Shown here: in pieces, positions 44,891-53,380 of the stretch
Numbering within the stretch: the stretch's first letter is position 1
Layout: every line of letters starts with the position of its first letter
Assembly: GCF_001261775.1 (NCBI RefSeq)
Contig: NZ_LN868538.1
Location: 496,001-560,000 of the forward strand
Direction: 5' to 3'
Length of the DNA stretch: 64,000 nt
Origin: Anaeromassilibacillus senegalensis
GTDB lineage: Bacteria; Bacillota; Clostridia; Oscillospirales; Acutalibacteraceae
Position numbers and translations under genes: made by a program
The notes under the pieces: model-generated
What the model was told of the DNA's origin: nothing
Seen by the model: the letters and a program-made list of their open reading frames with translations, nothing else
Database searches by the model: none

Positions 44891-45487
44891 TCAGGAAAAC
44901 ACACGCATGCGTTCCTCCAACGACTGGAACGACTTTTCGCCCGGCTCTCCCACAGGCGCGCCAAACGGCATCTGGGCGAGCAGCAGCCAGCTTTCCGGCA
45001 GGCTCCATTCCCGCCTGACCGCTTCGTCAATCAAGGGGTTGTAATGCTGAATGGTTGCGCCCAGCCCGGCGTCTTCCAGCAGGTTCCATACATTATATTG
45101 CAGGATGCCATTGGACTGCTGCGCCCAAACCGGAAAATTCTCTTTGTAAAGCGCAAATTTTTCGCCATATTGATTTGTAACGGCGGTATCGTCAAAGAAC
45201 AGAACCGTGCCGTGTCCGTTGGCAAAGGACTGAATTTTCTTCTCCGTCTGCGCAAACTGGTTTGCGGGCACTTTACTGCGCAGCGTCTCCAAAACGATGG
45301 ACCAGAGGCGGTCGTGATGCTCTCCGAACAGCACAACCGCGCGGCTTCCCTGCATATTGAAAGACGACGGCGTGTGCAGCACTGCCTGCTGCACCAGTTC
45401 TACAATTTGTTCATCTGATATGGGGGCACTTTTCTCGATGCTGTAAATGCTCCTGCGGTTTTTTATAGTTTCCAGATACGATTTCAT
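44891..45487 (-). CDS. nitroreductase-family flavoprotein
   Basis: 198 residues. The FMN-site pattern NRRSIYSIEKSAPISDEQI at the start, then HTPSSFNMQGSRAVVLFGE (the S..N.Q..R flavin contact), and GLGATIQHYNPLIDE near the end match the Frm2/Hbn1-like nitroreductases that act on fatty acids or nitro compounds. It is on the same strand as the ROK glucokinase, 70 nt downstream of it. A 19-codon frame ends at its start codon (see rejected items). Confidence 0.88.
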   Translation of the reverse strand: MKSYLETIKNRRSIYSIEKSAPISDEQIVELVQQAVLHTPSSFNMQGSRAVVLFGEHHDRLWSIVLETLRSKVPANQFAQTEKKIQSFANGHGTVLFFDDTAVTNQYGEKFALYKENFPVWAQQSNGILQYNVWNLLEDAGLGATIQHYNPLIDEAVRREWSLPESWLLLAQMPFGAPVGEPGEKSFQSLEERMRVFS

Positions 45488-45557
45488 CGGTTTCCTCCTT
45501 CATACATGTGAATGCCTTCTTCGTATTTTTCAATTTGTTCCAATTATTGTTTCCTGA

Positions 45558-46574
45558 TTAACAGAAAAAAGACGGCTGCCAGCGTTCTTTTTCTGATTTT
45601 TCCTCCTGTCGAGATGCCGCTTTCCATGCAAAGACCGCTGCGCCCAGAATGCCTGCGCCATCTCCCAGAAATGCGGTAACAATTTCGCAAGCATGCTGTG
45701 AGAGTTCCAACGCATGCTTCTTAACAATTTCTCTTGTTCTTGCCAGGAGGCGCTCCCCCGCTGCTGCCATGCCGCCTCCAACAATAATGATCTCCGGGTT
45801 ATACAGGTTGATCACATTTACCAAACCATACCCCAGCAGCTCGCCGGTTTCATACAACGCATTTCTTGCCACCGGATCTCCCAAGTCAAACGCTTCCGAA
45901 ACCATTTTCGCCGTAATCTGCTTTAGGTCGCGCTGCGTCCAATCTGACAGGACGCTGGGCTGTCCGCCTTCTATTTTTTCCCTGACGGTCCGCAGCAACC
46001 CGAGCGCGGAAACGTAGCGCCCTAAGCAGCCGGAACTCCCACATTTGCACGGCCTGCCGGTTCGGTACATATTCATATGGCCAATTTCTCCCGCGCTGCC
46101 GGTGGCGCCGTACAACACATGACCGTCCATCACCACGCCGGCTCCCAAACCGGTTCCCAATGTCAATAAAACCACATTTTGCTTGTTTTTACCTGCACCA
46201 AAATACCATTCTCCATAGAGATTCATCCGCACGTCGTTATCAATAAACACCGGTATTGATAAATGCTCCTCAAACCATCGCGCCACCGGTACGTTTTCCC
46301 AACCGGTCAAATTGGGAGAAAAAACAGATATGCCCGCTTTGCGGTCCAGCAGGCCCGGAACACCGATCCCCATGCAGCCAATCTCTTCCTGTTCGACGCC
46401 TGCGTCCTCCATCAGTTGCCGGGCAGTGCGCAGCATACACTGCAAAACCGCTTCCGGCCCCTCCTTTTCCCGCGTATGCGCACGGTTTTCTGCTACTCTC
46501 ACAAAGTTCTTTGTAAAGAGTCCCGCTTTGATATTTGTGCCACCCAAGTCCATTCCGATGATATATCTTTCCAT
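45558..46574 (-). CDS. ROK-family sugar kinase (glucokinase-like)
   Basis: 338 residues. IIGMDLGGTNIKAGLFTKNF is the ATP site; the catalytic Asp is in VFIDNDVRMNLYGEW (~111). GTGLGAGVVMDGHVLYGATG and GEIGHM follow, with the zinc motif CKCGSSGCLG (~176-185). The motif normally ends in Glu (CxCGxxGCxE); here it is Gly, an oddity. Lacking an N-terminal HTH, it is a kinase and not a repressor. Probable substrate glucose or an amino sugar. Confidence 0.88.
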   Translation of the reverse strand: MERYIIGMDLGGTNIKAGLFTKNFVRVAENRAHTREKEGPEAVLQCMLRTARQLMEDAGVEQEEIGCMGIGVPGLLDRKAGISVFSPNLTGWENVPVARWFEEHLSIPVFIDNDVRMNLYGEWYFGAGKNKQNVVLLTLGTGLGAGVVMDGHVLYGATGSAGEIGHMNMYRTGRPCKCGSSGCLGRYVSALGLLRTVREKIEGGQPSVLSDWTQRDLKQITAKMVSEAFDLGDPVARNALYETGELLGYGLVNVINLYNPEIIIVGGGMAAAGERLLARTREIVKKHALELSQHACEIVTAFLGDGAGILGAAVFAWKAASRQEEKSEKERWQPSFFC

Positions 46575-46602
46575 TCATATGGCCTGCTTTCCGTTTCTAA
46601 CA

Positions 46603-46650
46603 CAAAGGACGTATTGCAGGCACTTATACCCTCAACAATACGTCCTTTTC
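46603..46650. terminator. terminator after the zinc-uptake operon
   Basis: Stem AAAGGACGTATTG/CAATACGTCCTTT with an 18-nt loop, T-rich on both sides, between znuB and the ROK kinase. Confidence 0.8.
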
Positions 46651-46651
46651 T

Positions 46652-47509
46652 TTACCTTACACGATTTTTTCCGCCGACATGTCCCAAAGCAAAAGTGATG
46701 AAGAAAATCGCCGCTGCGATCAGCACCACGGTGCCGCCCGCCGCCGTCCCCATGTAGTAGGAAGCGATCAGGCCGCTGACGCCGGAAAACATCGAGATCC
46801 CGATGGCCCAAAAATGATACGACCGCATGCTCTTTGCCAGATTGCGCGCGGAGGCCGCGGGCAGCACCAGCAGCGAATTGATGATCAGTATGCCCACCCA
46901 TTTAATGGAGATGGTCACGATCACCGCGATAATCACCACAAACAGCTTTTCCACCAGGCGGACCCGGATATTCTTGCTGGCCGCCAGGTCCGTATTGACG
47001 CTGGTAAGCAGAAAACGGTTAAAAAACAGCACCCAGACCAGCACCACCGCTGCCAGCACCACCGCCAGCATCAGAATTTCCGGCGGCTGCACGGTGAGAA
47101 TATCTCCAATTAAATAGCTGGAGTATTTGGCAAAGCCCCCTGACGCGGAGAGCAGCACAACGCCCAGCGCCAAGCCCGTGCTGGAAAACACGCCGATGAT
47201 CGTATCCGCGGAGGAATTTCCGGAGCTCATCACCGCCGAGATACACAGCGCAAACAACAGCGAGAATCCCAGCATGGAGAGCAGGTAATTGTCCACGCCC
47301 ATCAGCACGCCGATGGCGATGCCTGTCAACGCAGAATGACCCAGCGCGTCGGAGAAAAAGCTCATCTTGTTGTTGACAACCATGGTCCCCACCAGGCCAA
47401 ACAGCGGTGTAATCAGCAGGATCGCAAGGAATGCGTTCTTCATGTACGCAAATTCCGTCCATTCAAACGGCAAAAGACTGTCGATCAACCCATAAAGGAA
47501 TTCCATCAC
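46652..47509 (-). CDS. znuB: zinc ABC transporter permease
   Basis: 285 residues with eight or nine membrane segments and the ABC-3 family landmarks: FLAILLITPLFGLVGTMVVN, SDALGHSALTGIAIGVLMG and the C-terminal LVLPAASARNLAKSMRSYHF. It forms the channel for metal from the binding protein. It overlaps the ATPase gene by 4 nt. Manganese transporters look alike; zinc is preferred from the operator and the His-rich loop of the binding protein. Confidence 0.92.
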   Translation of the reverse strand: MMEFLYGLIDSLLPFEWTEFAYMKNAFLAILLITPLFGLVGTMVVNNKMSFFSDALGHSALTGIAIGVLMGVDNYLLSMLGFSLLFALCISAVMSSGNSSADTIIGVFSSTGLALGVVLLSASGGFAKYSSYLIGDILTVQPPEILMLAVVLAAVVLVWVLFFNRFLLTSVNTDLAASKNIRVRLVEKLFVVIIAVIVTISIKWVGILIINSLLVLPAASARNLAKSMRSYHFWAIGISMFSGVSGLIASYYMGTAAGGTVVLIAAAIFFITFALGHVGGKNRVR

Positions 47510-48243
47510 CGCACCTCCCTTGCCAGCTTCAGGCCAAAGGCCTCCTGTACTTCCGGCGACCGCATCACCTTGTCGACCGGCCCGCTCACCACAATGGTGC
47601 GGTCCAGCAGAGCCGCGCGCGTCGCGTACCGCTGCACATGGGACAGGTCGTGCGAGACGAGGATGACCGGCATATGAAACTCGCTGCGCAGGGAGGTAAC
47701 CAGATCATAAAACACCTCGATGCCCTTGCGGTCCACCGCGGAAACCGGCTCGTCCAGCAGCAGCAGGTCGGGCAACGGTTCCAGCGCAAAGGCAAGCAGC
47801 ACACGCTGCATCTCGCCGCCGGAAAGGCTCCCCAGGCGCTTATTCAGCAGATGATAGCCGCCCACCTTCTCCAGCATGGCGTTGGCCCGCTCCCGCTTTT
47901 CCTTCTGGTGTCCCAGCCAAACGGGAAACTCCGAGAGGTTTGCACAGAGCATATCCGCCACCGTCATGGGGGTTGAGCGGTCAAAGACCATATTCTGCGG
48001 CACATAACCGATGCGCGGTTTTTGTACGCGTTCCCCCTTCGGGTTGGTAAACACGATGCTTCCGGAATATGGGATGCGCCCCAGGAGGGCTTTCAACAGG
48101 GTCGTTTTACCCGCTCCGTTGCGCCCGATGAGCGCCATAATTTCTCCGTGATGCACGTCCAGTGAAACGTCGTGGATAATCACCCCGTCGCGTTTGTGCA
48201 CGGTCAGATTGCGAATTTGGGTGCTGCATTTACATTGTTCCAT
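47506..48243 (-). CDS. znuC: zinc ABC transporter ATP-binding protein
   Basis: 245 residues. Walker A GRNGAGKTTLLKALLGRI (~38-55), signature LSGGEMQRVLLAFALEP (~138), Walker B LLLLDEPVSAVD and switch His in ILVSHDLSHVQRY. The N-terminal CKCSTQIRN is cysteine-bearing. It lies 79 nt after the binding-protein gene. Confidence 0.95.
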   Translation of the reverse strand: MEQCKCSTQIRNLTVHKRDGVIIHDVSLDVHHGEIMALIGRNGAGKTTLLKALLGRIPYSGSIVFTNPKGERVQKPRIGYVPQNMVFDRSTPMTVADMLCANLSEFPVWLGHQKEKRERANAMLEKVGGYHLLNKRLGSLSGGEMQRVLLAFALEPLPDLLLLDEPVSAVDRKGIEVFYDLVTSLRSEFHMPVILVSHDLSHVQRYATRAALLDRTIVVSGPVDKVMRSPEVQEAFGLKLAREVR

Positions 48244-48322
48244 GTTTCAATCTCCAAGCAAAGGGTAGTTTTTGTATAATGCTGTTTATTTAACACGAAT
48301 TGTATTGAAAAACCGGTTATTA

Positions 48323-49294
48323 TCAGGCAAGCGCCTCTTTCAGGACCTCCATATTCTGTTCCATCGCGCGCAGATAGGCGTCCTTGTCGTCGTCGCCCGT
48401 AACGGCTGGATCCAAAATATAAACGTTTGCGCCGCTCTCCTCCGCCACAATTTTTGCGGCGGAGGCCGGGTACTGCGGCTCTGCAAAAACCGCTTTGACG
48501 CCCGTCCCGCGAATCAGGCGGATGGTATCCGCCAGCTCCTTCGCGCTGGGCTGGCTATCCGGCTCCCGATTGACCACCTTGACAATGTGCAGGTCAAACT
48601 CCTCCGCAAAATACGGGAACGCCTCATGGAAGGTGATGATATCCCTGTTCGGCAAATCGTCCAGCGCCGCATGCATCCGGCCCCGCAGGTCGCTCAGCTT
48701 CGCAATGTATTGTTGCGCGTTCTCCTGGTATGCAAGCGCATTTTCCGGGTCGGCCTGTGCCAAACCGTCCGCGATATTCTGGACCTGCCGGATACTGTTT
48801 GTAATGGAAACCCAAATATGCGGGTTGACCTCCTCGTCCTCATGGTCCTCATGCGTTTCATCGGTCCCATGGCTGTGCGCTTCCCCCGCTTCTATCAGCG
48901 GAAGCCCGTCGCTGGAGACCAGAACCCGCAAATCCGGAAGCTGCGCGGTCACCTTCTCCATAAAGCTTTCCATACCGCCCCCATTGATGACAAACACATC
49001 CGCCTGTTCAATGTTCTTCATATCTTTGGATTGCAGTTGGTAGTCATGCAGACAGCCCGCCTGCTGCCCGGCCATATTGTCCACCTGTACGCCTTCTATC
49101 CCATCTGTAATATTAATCGCCATAATATACAAAGGGTAAAACGACGTCACCACATGAAAGCGCGGTTGTTCGTCTGTCTCTCGTTTGGCACAGCCCGCCA
49201 ACATGGTAAGCAGCAGGCAGAAAACCAGCACAACCGCACCTGTTTTTTTCAGATTAAAAACGCCGGTTCGACCGGCGTGAAATACGTTCTTCAC
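48323..49294 (-). CDS. znuA: zinc ABC transporter substrate-binding lipoprotein
   Basis: 323 residues from GTG at 49294, chosen because GGGAGGTTTCT lies before it; the earlier ATG lies within the operator. Signal with lipobox LAGC. Cluster A-I solute binding: FHVVTSFYPLYIMAINITDG, and the His-rich loop HSHGTDETHEDHEDEEVNPH (~145-165) typical of zinc-specific members. Metal-ligand His in DIITFHEAFPYFAEEFDLH. Codons for AGRTG form a CGCCGGT/ACCGGCG hairpin (49261-49277). Confidence 0.93.
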   Translation of the reverse strand: MKNVFHAGRTGVFNLKKTGAVVLVFCLLLTMLAGCAKRETDEQPRFHVVTSFYPLYIMAINITDGIEGVQVDNMAGQQAGCLHDYQLQSKDMKNIEQADVFVINGGGMESFMEKVTAQLPDLRVLVSSDGLPLIEAGEAHSHGTDETHEDHEDEEVNPHIWVSITNSIRQVQNIADGLAQADPENALAYQENAQQYIAKLSDLRGRMHAALDDLPNRDIITFHEAFPYFAEEFDLHIVKVVNREPDSQPSAKELADTIRLIRGTGVKAVFAEPQYPASAAKIVAEESGANVYILDPAVTGDDDKDAYLRAMEQNMEVLKEALA

Positions 49295-49305
49295 AGAAAC
49301 CTCCC

Positions 49306-49326
49306 AAATGCAAATGATTTGCATTT
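49306..49326. promoter_or_regulatory. Zur-type operator of znuABC
   Basis: Perfect palindrome AAATGCAAAT-N-ATTTGCATTT, 10-1-10, the geometry of Fur-family boxes. It begins 4 nt past the -10 box, so a bound Zur would block transcription when zinc is plentiful. The zur gene is not in the window. Confidence 0.82.
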
Positions 49327-49329
49327 ACT

Positions 49330-49358
49330 ATCATACTCCCGCTGTGAAACGCTGTCAA
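49330..49358 (-). promoter_or_regulatory. sigma-A promoter of znuABC
   Basis: Minus strand TTGACA, 17 nt, TATGAT, near consensus, next to the operator. Confidence 0.9.
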
Positions 49359-49412
49359 GCCCCACATACCTTCTATTATGCGGCAAAAGCCAAATGGATT
49401 ATCCAAAAAAAC

Positions 49413-49450
49413 GTAAAAAGGACACTGTTGTGGAACAATGTCCTTTTTAC
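49413..49450 (-). terminator. terminator after the sigma factor/membrane protein pair
   Basis: 12-bp stem GTAAAAAGGACA/TGTCCTTTTTAC, 14-nt loop with TTGT/ACAA, 11 nt past the stop at 49462; T-run on the minus strand. Confidence 0.85.
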
Positions 49451-49461
49451 AGATTCAAGTA

Positions 49462-50481
49462 TTATCGCAGGTAAATGCTCCAATTCAGTTCCCTGTCTAT
49501 CTCGTTTAACGTTTCCACATGCCCGGAAATTAAGGCTATCCCCCCGATTTCAATAGATCGGATCGGCACAGCCGGATTTTTCTCCAGCAAAATCTCATTT
49601 GAAGTTCTATTCCAGCTGTATGCAAACTGCGTCGTTCCACGATAACGATTCCCTTCTTCATCCACAAACACAACCGACCGGGGCAGTAAGCGCCAAATCA
49701 CCGCATCGCCCGAAGCAGGTTGGTCCAAGCTCATAAAAATCCGTCTTCCATCCCGGCTGACGGAAGCCGTCAGCGTTCCCTGCTCCAACTCCATGGTGTG
49801 CTGTGTGGCAGATTGCTCCTCCGCCTGATCCGTCAATTTCAACGATAAAACCTGTCCCGTTTTTCTGGAATCGTCTCGCAAAAACAAATCATACTGCCCG
49901 TTCCCTCCCTGAAAAGTCATACTGCACATCGCCATCGCGCCATATCCCTCGTAGCGTTCCGGTAGTGCAAGACCCCGTTCTGCATATTCCTCCGTCCAGT
50001 TTTCCATGCTCATAAACGGAGTCGAACTGTGTTCCTCTTCCTGGATCCAGTCTTTCCCCAAATAGGATGGAAGGTATTTTCCATCTTCCGCCAGCTTCGC
50101 CCAAAAGGTACAGTCCGTACCTACTCTGTCAGCGGTCCCCAACGCCTCCACCACCAGATGGACGTATCCATCCTTTTGAAATGCACCCTCCACACGATAG
50201 GTAACGTCATTGCGAGTCCATTCCACAGGCTCCTTTTGAACCAGAATACTTCCGCCCCCCGTCACCGTCCCCACGCCGGAAATATAGCGAAAAAGTTTTT
50301 CCACACCTGTGGCTATTGTTCCGATATTAGCCAGGCAGAACACCAAAACCATACAGGCAGCGATCGCGCACAGGCGCCGCCAGATAAGCACTTTCTTTCG
50401 CACAGGCGGCACCAGCGCTTCTTCCGTCAGTTCCAGCAAATCATCCCTTGACAAAACCTTGTCCCATTCGTATCGCTTCAT
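49462..50481 (-). CDS. membrane-anchored DUF4179-like protein, probable partner of the ECF sigma factor
   Basis: 339 residues from the ATG at 50481, which overlaps the sigma factor stop by 4 nt (ATGA). Residues 1-37 are cytosolic; one membrane helix (~38-58, LCAIAACMVLVFCLANIGTI) follows; the rest is extracellular (LFRYISGVGTVTGGGSILV, FVDEEGNRYRGTTQF). The form, place and overlap fit an anti-sigma factor or sensor of the DUF4179 group. A zinc anti-sigma HxxxCxxC motif is not seen. Confidence 0.75.
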   Translation of the reverse strand: MKRYEWDKVLSRDDLLELTEEALVPPVRKKVLIWRRLCAIAACMVLVFCLANIGTIATGVEKLFRYISGVGTVTGGGSILVQKEPVEWTRNDVTYRVEGAFQKDGYVHLVVEALGTADRVGTDCTFWAKLAEDGKYLPSYLGKDWIQEEEHSSTPFMSMENWTEEYAERGLALPERYEGYGAMAMCSMTFQGGNGQYDLFLRDDSRKTGQVLSLKLTDQAEEQSATQHTMELEQGTLTASVSRDGRRIFMSLDQPASGDAVIWRLLPRSVVFVDEEGNRYRGTTQFAYSWNRTSNEILLEKNPAVPIRSIEIGGIALISGHVETLNEIDRELNWSIYLR

Positions 50482-50864
50482 CCCTTTTCCTCCTTCTCTT
50501 GCATCCCCAGTCCCTGTTCCTCCAACAGGGGCCGAAGCTTTTTCCGCAGCCGGGATACACGCGCGTCCACTGCACCGGGCGTGAGGTGCAGTTCTCGCCC
50601 GATCTCCGCCGAGGACCACTCATAAAGGAAGCGCAGGGTAAACAACCGCCGTTCTGCAGGCTCCAACCGTACCAGCGCCCGCCGCAGCCCTTCCCGCACT
50701 GCGGCGGGGTCGGGTTCGTCCCCGGCGGGCCAAAGAACCGCATAGTCTTTCAATGGCTCTGTCCCAACAAAGCCAAACCCCCCCCGGGGGGCCCCGGCCC
50801 CGCCGCCGTTTCTTTTATACATCTCAATATGGATAAAAGACACCGTGCTGTCTTTAATCACCAT
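50478..50864 (-). pseudogene. ECF sigma factor, C-terminal part (region 4), separated by a probable assembly artefact
   Basis: The real part is about 50478-50708: REGLRRALVRLEPAERRLFT, then LRFLYEWSSAEIGRELHLTP and GAVDARVSRLRKKLRPLLEE, a clear sigma region 4 HTH. Upstream of ~50709 the frame runs into corrupted sequence. Joining base 50708 to 51012 removes 303 nt and gives one 183-residue ECF sigma factor in frame with the N-terminal part at 51012-51332. So the gene is probably intact in the organism. Confidence 0.8.
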
Positions 50865-51011
50865 CTAGATGGTTAAAAGAGAGGGGGGGTGCATTCCCCC
50901 CCCGCCCCCCGCGGGGCCCCCCTAAAAAGGGAGGCGGGGGTAAAACACCCGCCGTTCTGCAGGCTCCAACCGTACCAGCGCCCGCCGCAGCCCTTCCCGC
51001 ACTGCGGCGGG
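50709..51011. other. probable sequencing/assembly artefact with corrupted Tn5 (Nextera) adapter ends
   Basis: A 63-bp exact duplication (50646-50708 = 50949-51011) flanks this stretch. Inside are error-like runs (eight C, six G, seven G, nine C) and, at about 50812-50879, short alternating elements. CCGTTTCTTTTATACATCTC agrees at 16 of 20 bases with the reverse Tn5 mosaic end. AGATGGTTAAAAGAGAGGG agrees at 14 of 19 with AGATGTGTATAAGAGACAG, and two more degraded copies lie between. A biological mini-element is the alternative, but it would not explain the homopolymers. Confidence 0.75.
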
Positions 51012-51332
51012 TTCGGTTTCGTCCGCGGCGGTCAAAGTACCTGCATAGTCTTCAATTGGCTCTGTCCGAACAATGCAAAGCCGCCTGCGGCGATCCATGG
51101 CCCGGCTGCGCACCATAACGCAGAGGTATGTTTTTTCGCTGCCACGGGCTGGATCCAGACGTTCCCGGTGATTCACATAATCCCAGACGGCGTCCTGAAC
51201 ACATTCCTCGCAGTCCTCCGGATCGTTCCACAAAACGGCCCTTGCCACTGTTGCAAGCAACCGGCGGTACTGTCGAAAAATACGTTCTGCTTCCTGTTCC
51301 CGGTTCTGCTGCAGCATAAAATACATATCCAT
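50922..51332 (-). pseudogene. ECF sigma factor, N-terminal part (region 2)
   Basis: From the ATG at 51332 (GGGGGAGCG ahead): MDMYFMLQQNREQEAERIFR, then VARAVLWNDPEDCEECVQDA with the DCEECVQD region 2 signature, and KTYLCVMVRSRAMDRRRRL. The frame continues through the duplicated 63 bp and then ends in a corrupted tail (VFYPRLPF). See the C-terminal part for the reconstructed gene. Such sigma factors respond to envelope or environmental stress; the stimulus is not known. Confidence 0.8.
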
Positions 51333-51424
51333 GTACGCTCCCCCCTTCACCTTATAGTACGGCGAAAAAGGACCGTTTCTGACGTTGCGGCACATCAATT
51401 GTTTGAAGAAAAAGATTTTAAAAT

Positions 51425-52120
51425 TCAAAAGGGCTTCTTGCCATCCAGCCAGCCCTGTTCTTTCCAGTAGCACCAGTCCACACTGTCTTTTCTCTGAATC
51501 CGTTTCATCGCGGCAAATAAAATGCGCGTGCGAAGGGATGCACCGGGCTTTTTTTGCAGGGTACGGTAGAACTTCCCGGCAGTCTTTTGCAATTGCCGTT
51601 CCAGTTTCTGTTTTCTTTCAGCGGGGATTTCATCCCATCCCATGGCATAGATGGATATTCCCGTACAAAAAATCCTGCTGATCCCCCAGTAGCGGAGAAT
51701 CCGAGCGACAGACCGGTTCGTATCCTTGGTCCCGCCGCCCGCGGCAGTCGAGATGATCCACGCCGGTTTTTGAAAAAATGCCGGATAGGGGCGATGCACC
51801 ATAAAGAAGTAGCCGGTATGGTCAAAAAACGCCTTCATCTGCGCTGTCATATCCAGCACATAGACCGGCGTGGCAAAGATCACGCCGTCCGCCCGCAGCA
51901 GCGCCTCAATGATTGGCTGAACCGTTTCCGCATGCGGGCATTTCTTTTCTCTGCCCAGAATACAGGAAAAACAGCCGCGGCAGAACTCCACCTGCTCTTC
52001 CTGCAAGTAAAATTCCGTAAATTGTACTTCCCCAAGGCACAGCAGACTCTTCTTCACTTCCTGCACAGCGGCGTATGTATTTTTCTTGCGCGGGCTTCCA
52101 TGTACAATGCAGATTTCCAT
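51425..52120 (-). CDS. flavodoxin-like NAD(P)H-dependent FMN reductase
   Basis: 231 residues. ICIVHGSPRKKNTYAAVQEV is the FMN phosphate loop (~3-22); the iron-sulfur-type CRGCFSCILGREKKCPH (~48-64) is common in the clostridial multimeric flavodoxins; ADGVIFATPVYVLDMTAQMK and AGGGTKDTNRSV follow. The C-terminal ~70 residues are basic and unusual (KKPGASLRTRILFAAMKRIQ). It likely reduces quinones or other small electron acceptors in the cytoplasm. Exact role unknown. Confidence 0.85.
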   Translation of the reverse strand: MEICIVHGSPRKKNTYAAVQEVKKSLLCLGEVQFTEFYLQEEQVEFCRGCFSCILGREKKCPHAETVQPIIEALLRADGVIFATPVYVLDMTAQMKAFFDHTGYFFMVHRPYPAFFQKPAWIISTAAGGGTKDTNRSVARILRYWGISRIFCTGISIYAMGWDEIPAERKQKLERQLQKTAGKFYRTLQKKPGASLRTRILFAAMKRIQRKDSVDWCYWKEQGWLDGKKPF

Positions 52121-52189
52121 ACGAACCCTTCCTTTATATAGACTGATCCCTTCCGGTCTGTTTCTTTTATATGCACACCGGTGGGCAAG

Positions 52190-53044
52190 CTATGCACGCG
52201 CAAGAATTTCGCGTATCGCATCCAGCTTCGCTTCACAATCCCGCACGCCCATTTCATAGATCAGGTCAAGGCGGTCCGGGTCCTTCTCATACCGCCCGGT
52301 GATAATGGGACTGCTGGGGCGGATTATGACGGCAGCGCCCGCCTGCTCCAAACGGCGGCAAATTGCCAGCTCATTGTTGTAAACCTCCGCGCGGTTCATC
52401 ATTGCATAGACAAAATTGGGATAATCGCCATATTTGACATTCAACACCGCACGCGGAAATTCCGGACGCGGCTTTTTTCGGTAAGAACTGTCCCGCGTCA
52501 GGACAATGACATGCCGGTTATTGCCGTCGAAGATCGAGCGTTCAATTGGAATCGGCATGGAACAGCCGCCATCCAACAGTTCTTTACCTCTATAGCATAC
52601 GACATCCGACACGAACGGCAGCGCGCTGGAAGCGCGCACCGGCGTGAGCATCCCGTCAAATTCCTCCTTGCCGAAAAAGACCGGCTGTCCGGTGCGCAGG
52701 TCCGTCGCACCGGCCTTCAGCTGGATGGGCGAGTCAAAAAAAGCTTTGTAGTCAAATGGAAGCAGATCGTGAAACAGCTCCCCGAAAATAAAATCAAAGC
52801 CGAACAGATTTCCGGTCCGGCGCAGGCTGGCAACGCTCATATAGCGGTCGTCCCGAATATACTGATAAAAAATATCGCGGTTGCGGTTCTCCTGCCCGGA
52901 GACATAGCTGAGCGCGTTGCACGCGCCCGCGGAAATTCCATAAACCGTTGGAAACTCCAACCGGTTCCGGCTCAGGACGTCCAGCACGCCGCTGGTATAC
53001 GCACCGCGTGTGCCGCCGCCCTCCAACACGAGCCCAATTGACAT
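52190..53044 (-). CDS. patatin-like phospholipase/hydrolase
   Basis: 284 residues from the ATG at 53044 (MSIGLVLEGGGTRGAYTSGV). The oxyanion loop GGGTRG, the serine elbow GISAG (~40-44) and the catalytic Asp in ELLDGGCSMPIP give the Ser-Asp dyad of the patatin fold. Similar to the YjjU/RssA-type bacterial patatins. Putative lipid acyl hydrolase in the cytoplasm; no signal peptide. Confidence 0.92.
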   Translation of the reverse strand: MSIGLVLEGGGTRGAYTSGVLDVLSRNRLEFPTVYGISAGACNALSYVSGQENRNRDIFYQYIRDDRYMSVASLRRTGNLFGFDFIFGELFHDLLPFDYKAFFDSPIQLKAGATDLRTGQPVFFGKEEFDGMLTPVRASSALPFVSDVVCYRGKELLDGGCSMPIPIERSIFDGNNRHVIVLTRDSSYRKKPRPEFPRAVLNVKYGDYPNFVYAMMNRAEVYNNELAICRRLEQAGAAVIIRPSSPIITGRYEKDPDRLDLIYEMGVRDCEAKLDAIREILARA

Positions 53045-53108
53045 TGATACACAACCCCTTTCCATTTAAGGCGCATCGTGCGCGAAATTTATGATTTTGA
53101 ATGCATCC

Positions 53109-53137
53109 AGTATAGAGCAAATAAAGAATTTTTACAA
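53109..53137 (-). promoter_or_regulatory. sigma-A promoter of the patatin gene
   Basis: Minus strand TTGTAA, 17 nt, TATACT, ~65 nt before the ATG at 53044. Confidence 0.6.
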
Positions 53138-53187
53138 GCGTTCCAAATTCCGATACAATTTTTATGTAAAAAATTTTAAAAAACCTC

Positions 53188-53216
53188 TTGATTTTTGCCG
53201 ATTCATAGGATATACT
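53188..53216 (+). promoter_or_regulatory. sigma-A promoter of the tRNA-Val gene
   Basis: TTGATT, 17 nt, TATACT. The tRNA starts 82 nt past the -10 box, leaving a 5' leader for RNase P. Confidence 0.7.
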
Positions 53217-53297
53217 AATGAAGCACTTGAGGAAAGTCTCATCCTTTCGCCCTTATTTTTGATACCGTCTGTCAGGGGACGGATATCGTGCAGAAAT

Positions 53298-53374
53298 GGA
53301 CGTTTAGCTCAGTTGGCTAGAGCATTCGCTTGACGTGCGAAGGGTCACAGGTTCGAGTCCTGTAATGTCCACCA
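53298..53374 (+). tRNA. tRNA-Val (anticodon GAC)
   Basis: 77-nt cloverleaf. The acceptor GGACGTT pairs with AATGTCC (one G-U); D arm TAGCTCAGTTGGCTAGAGC; anticodon stem TTCGC/GCGAA with loop TTGACGT, hence GAC; T arm CACAG-GTTCGAGT-CCTGT. Discriminator A and CCA are encoded. It is followed by a strong terminator. Confidence 0.97.
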
Positions 53375-53380
53375 GAATAG

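Noticed and set aside
45488..45545. 19-codon frame (MEQIEKYEEGIHMYEGGNR) ending at the nitroreductase start codon
   Set aside because: It begins at TTG right after a stop codon, has a poor ribosome site and no sign of a sensing function; kept only as a curiosity.
50812..50880. A biological miniature transposon inside the sigma gene
   Set aside because: The alternating inverted elements match the Tn5 mosaic end too well and sit among homopolymer errors and a duplicated contig end; artefact is the simpler reading.
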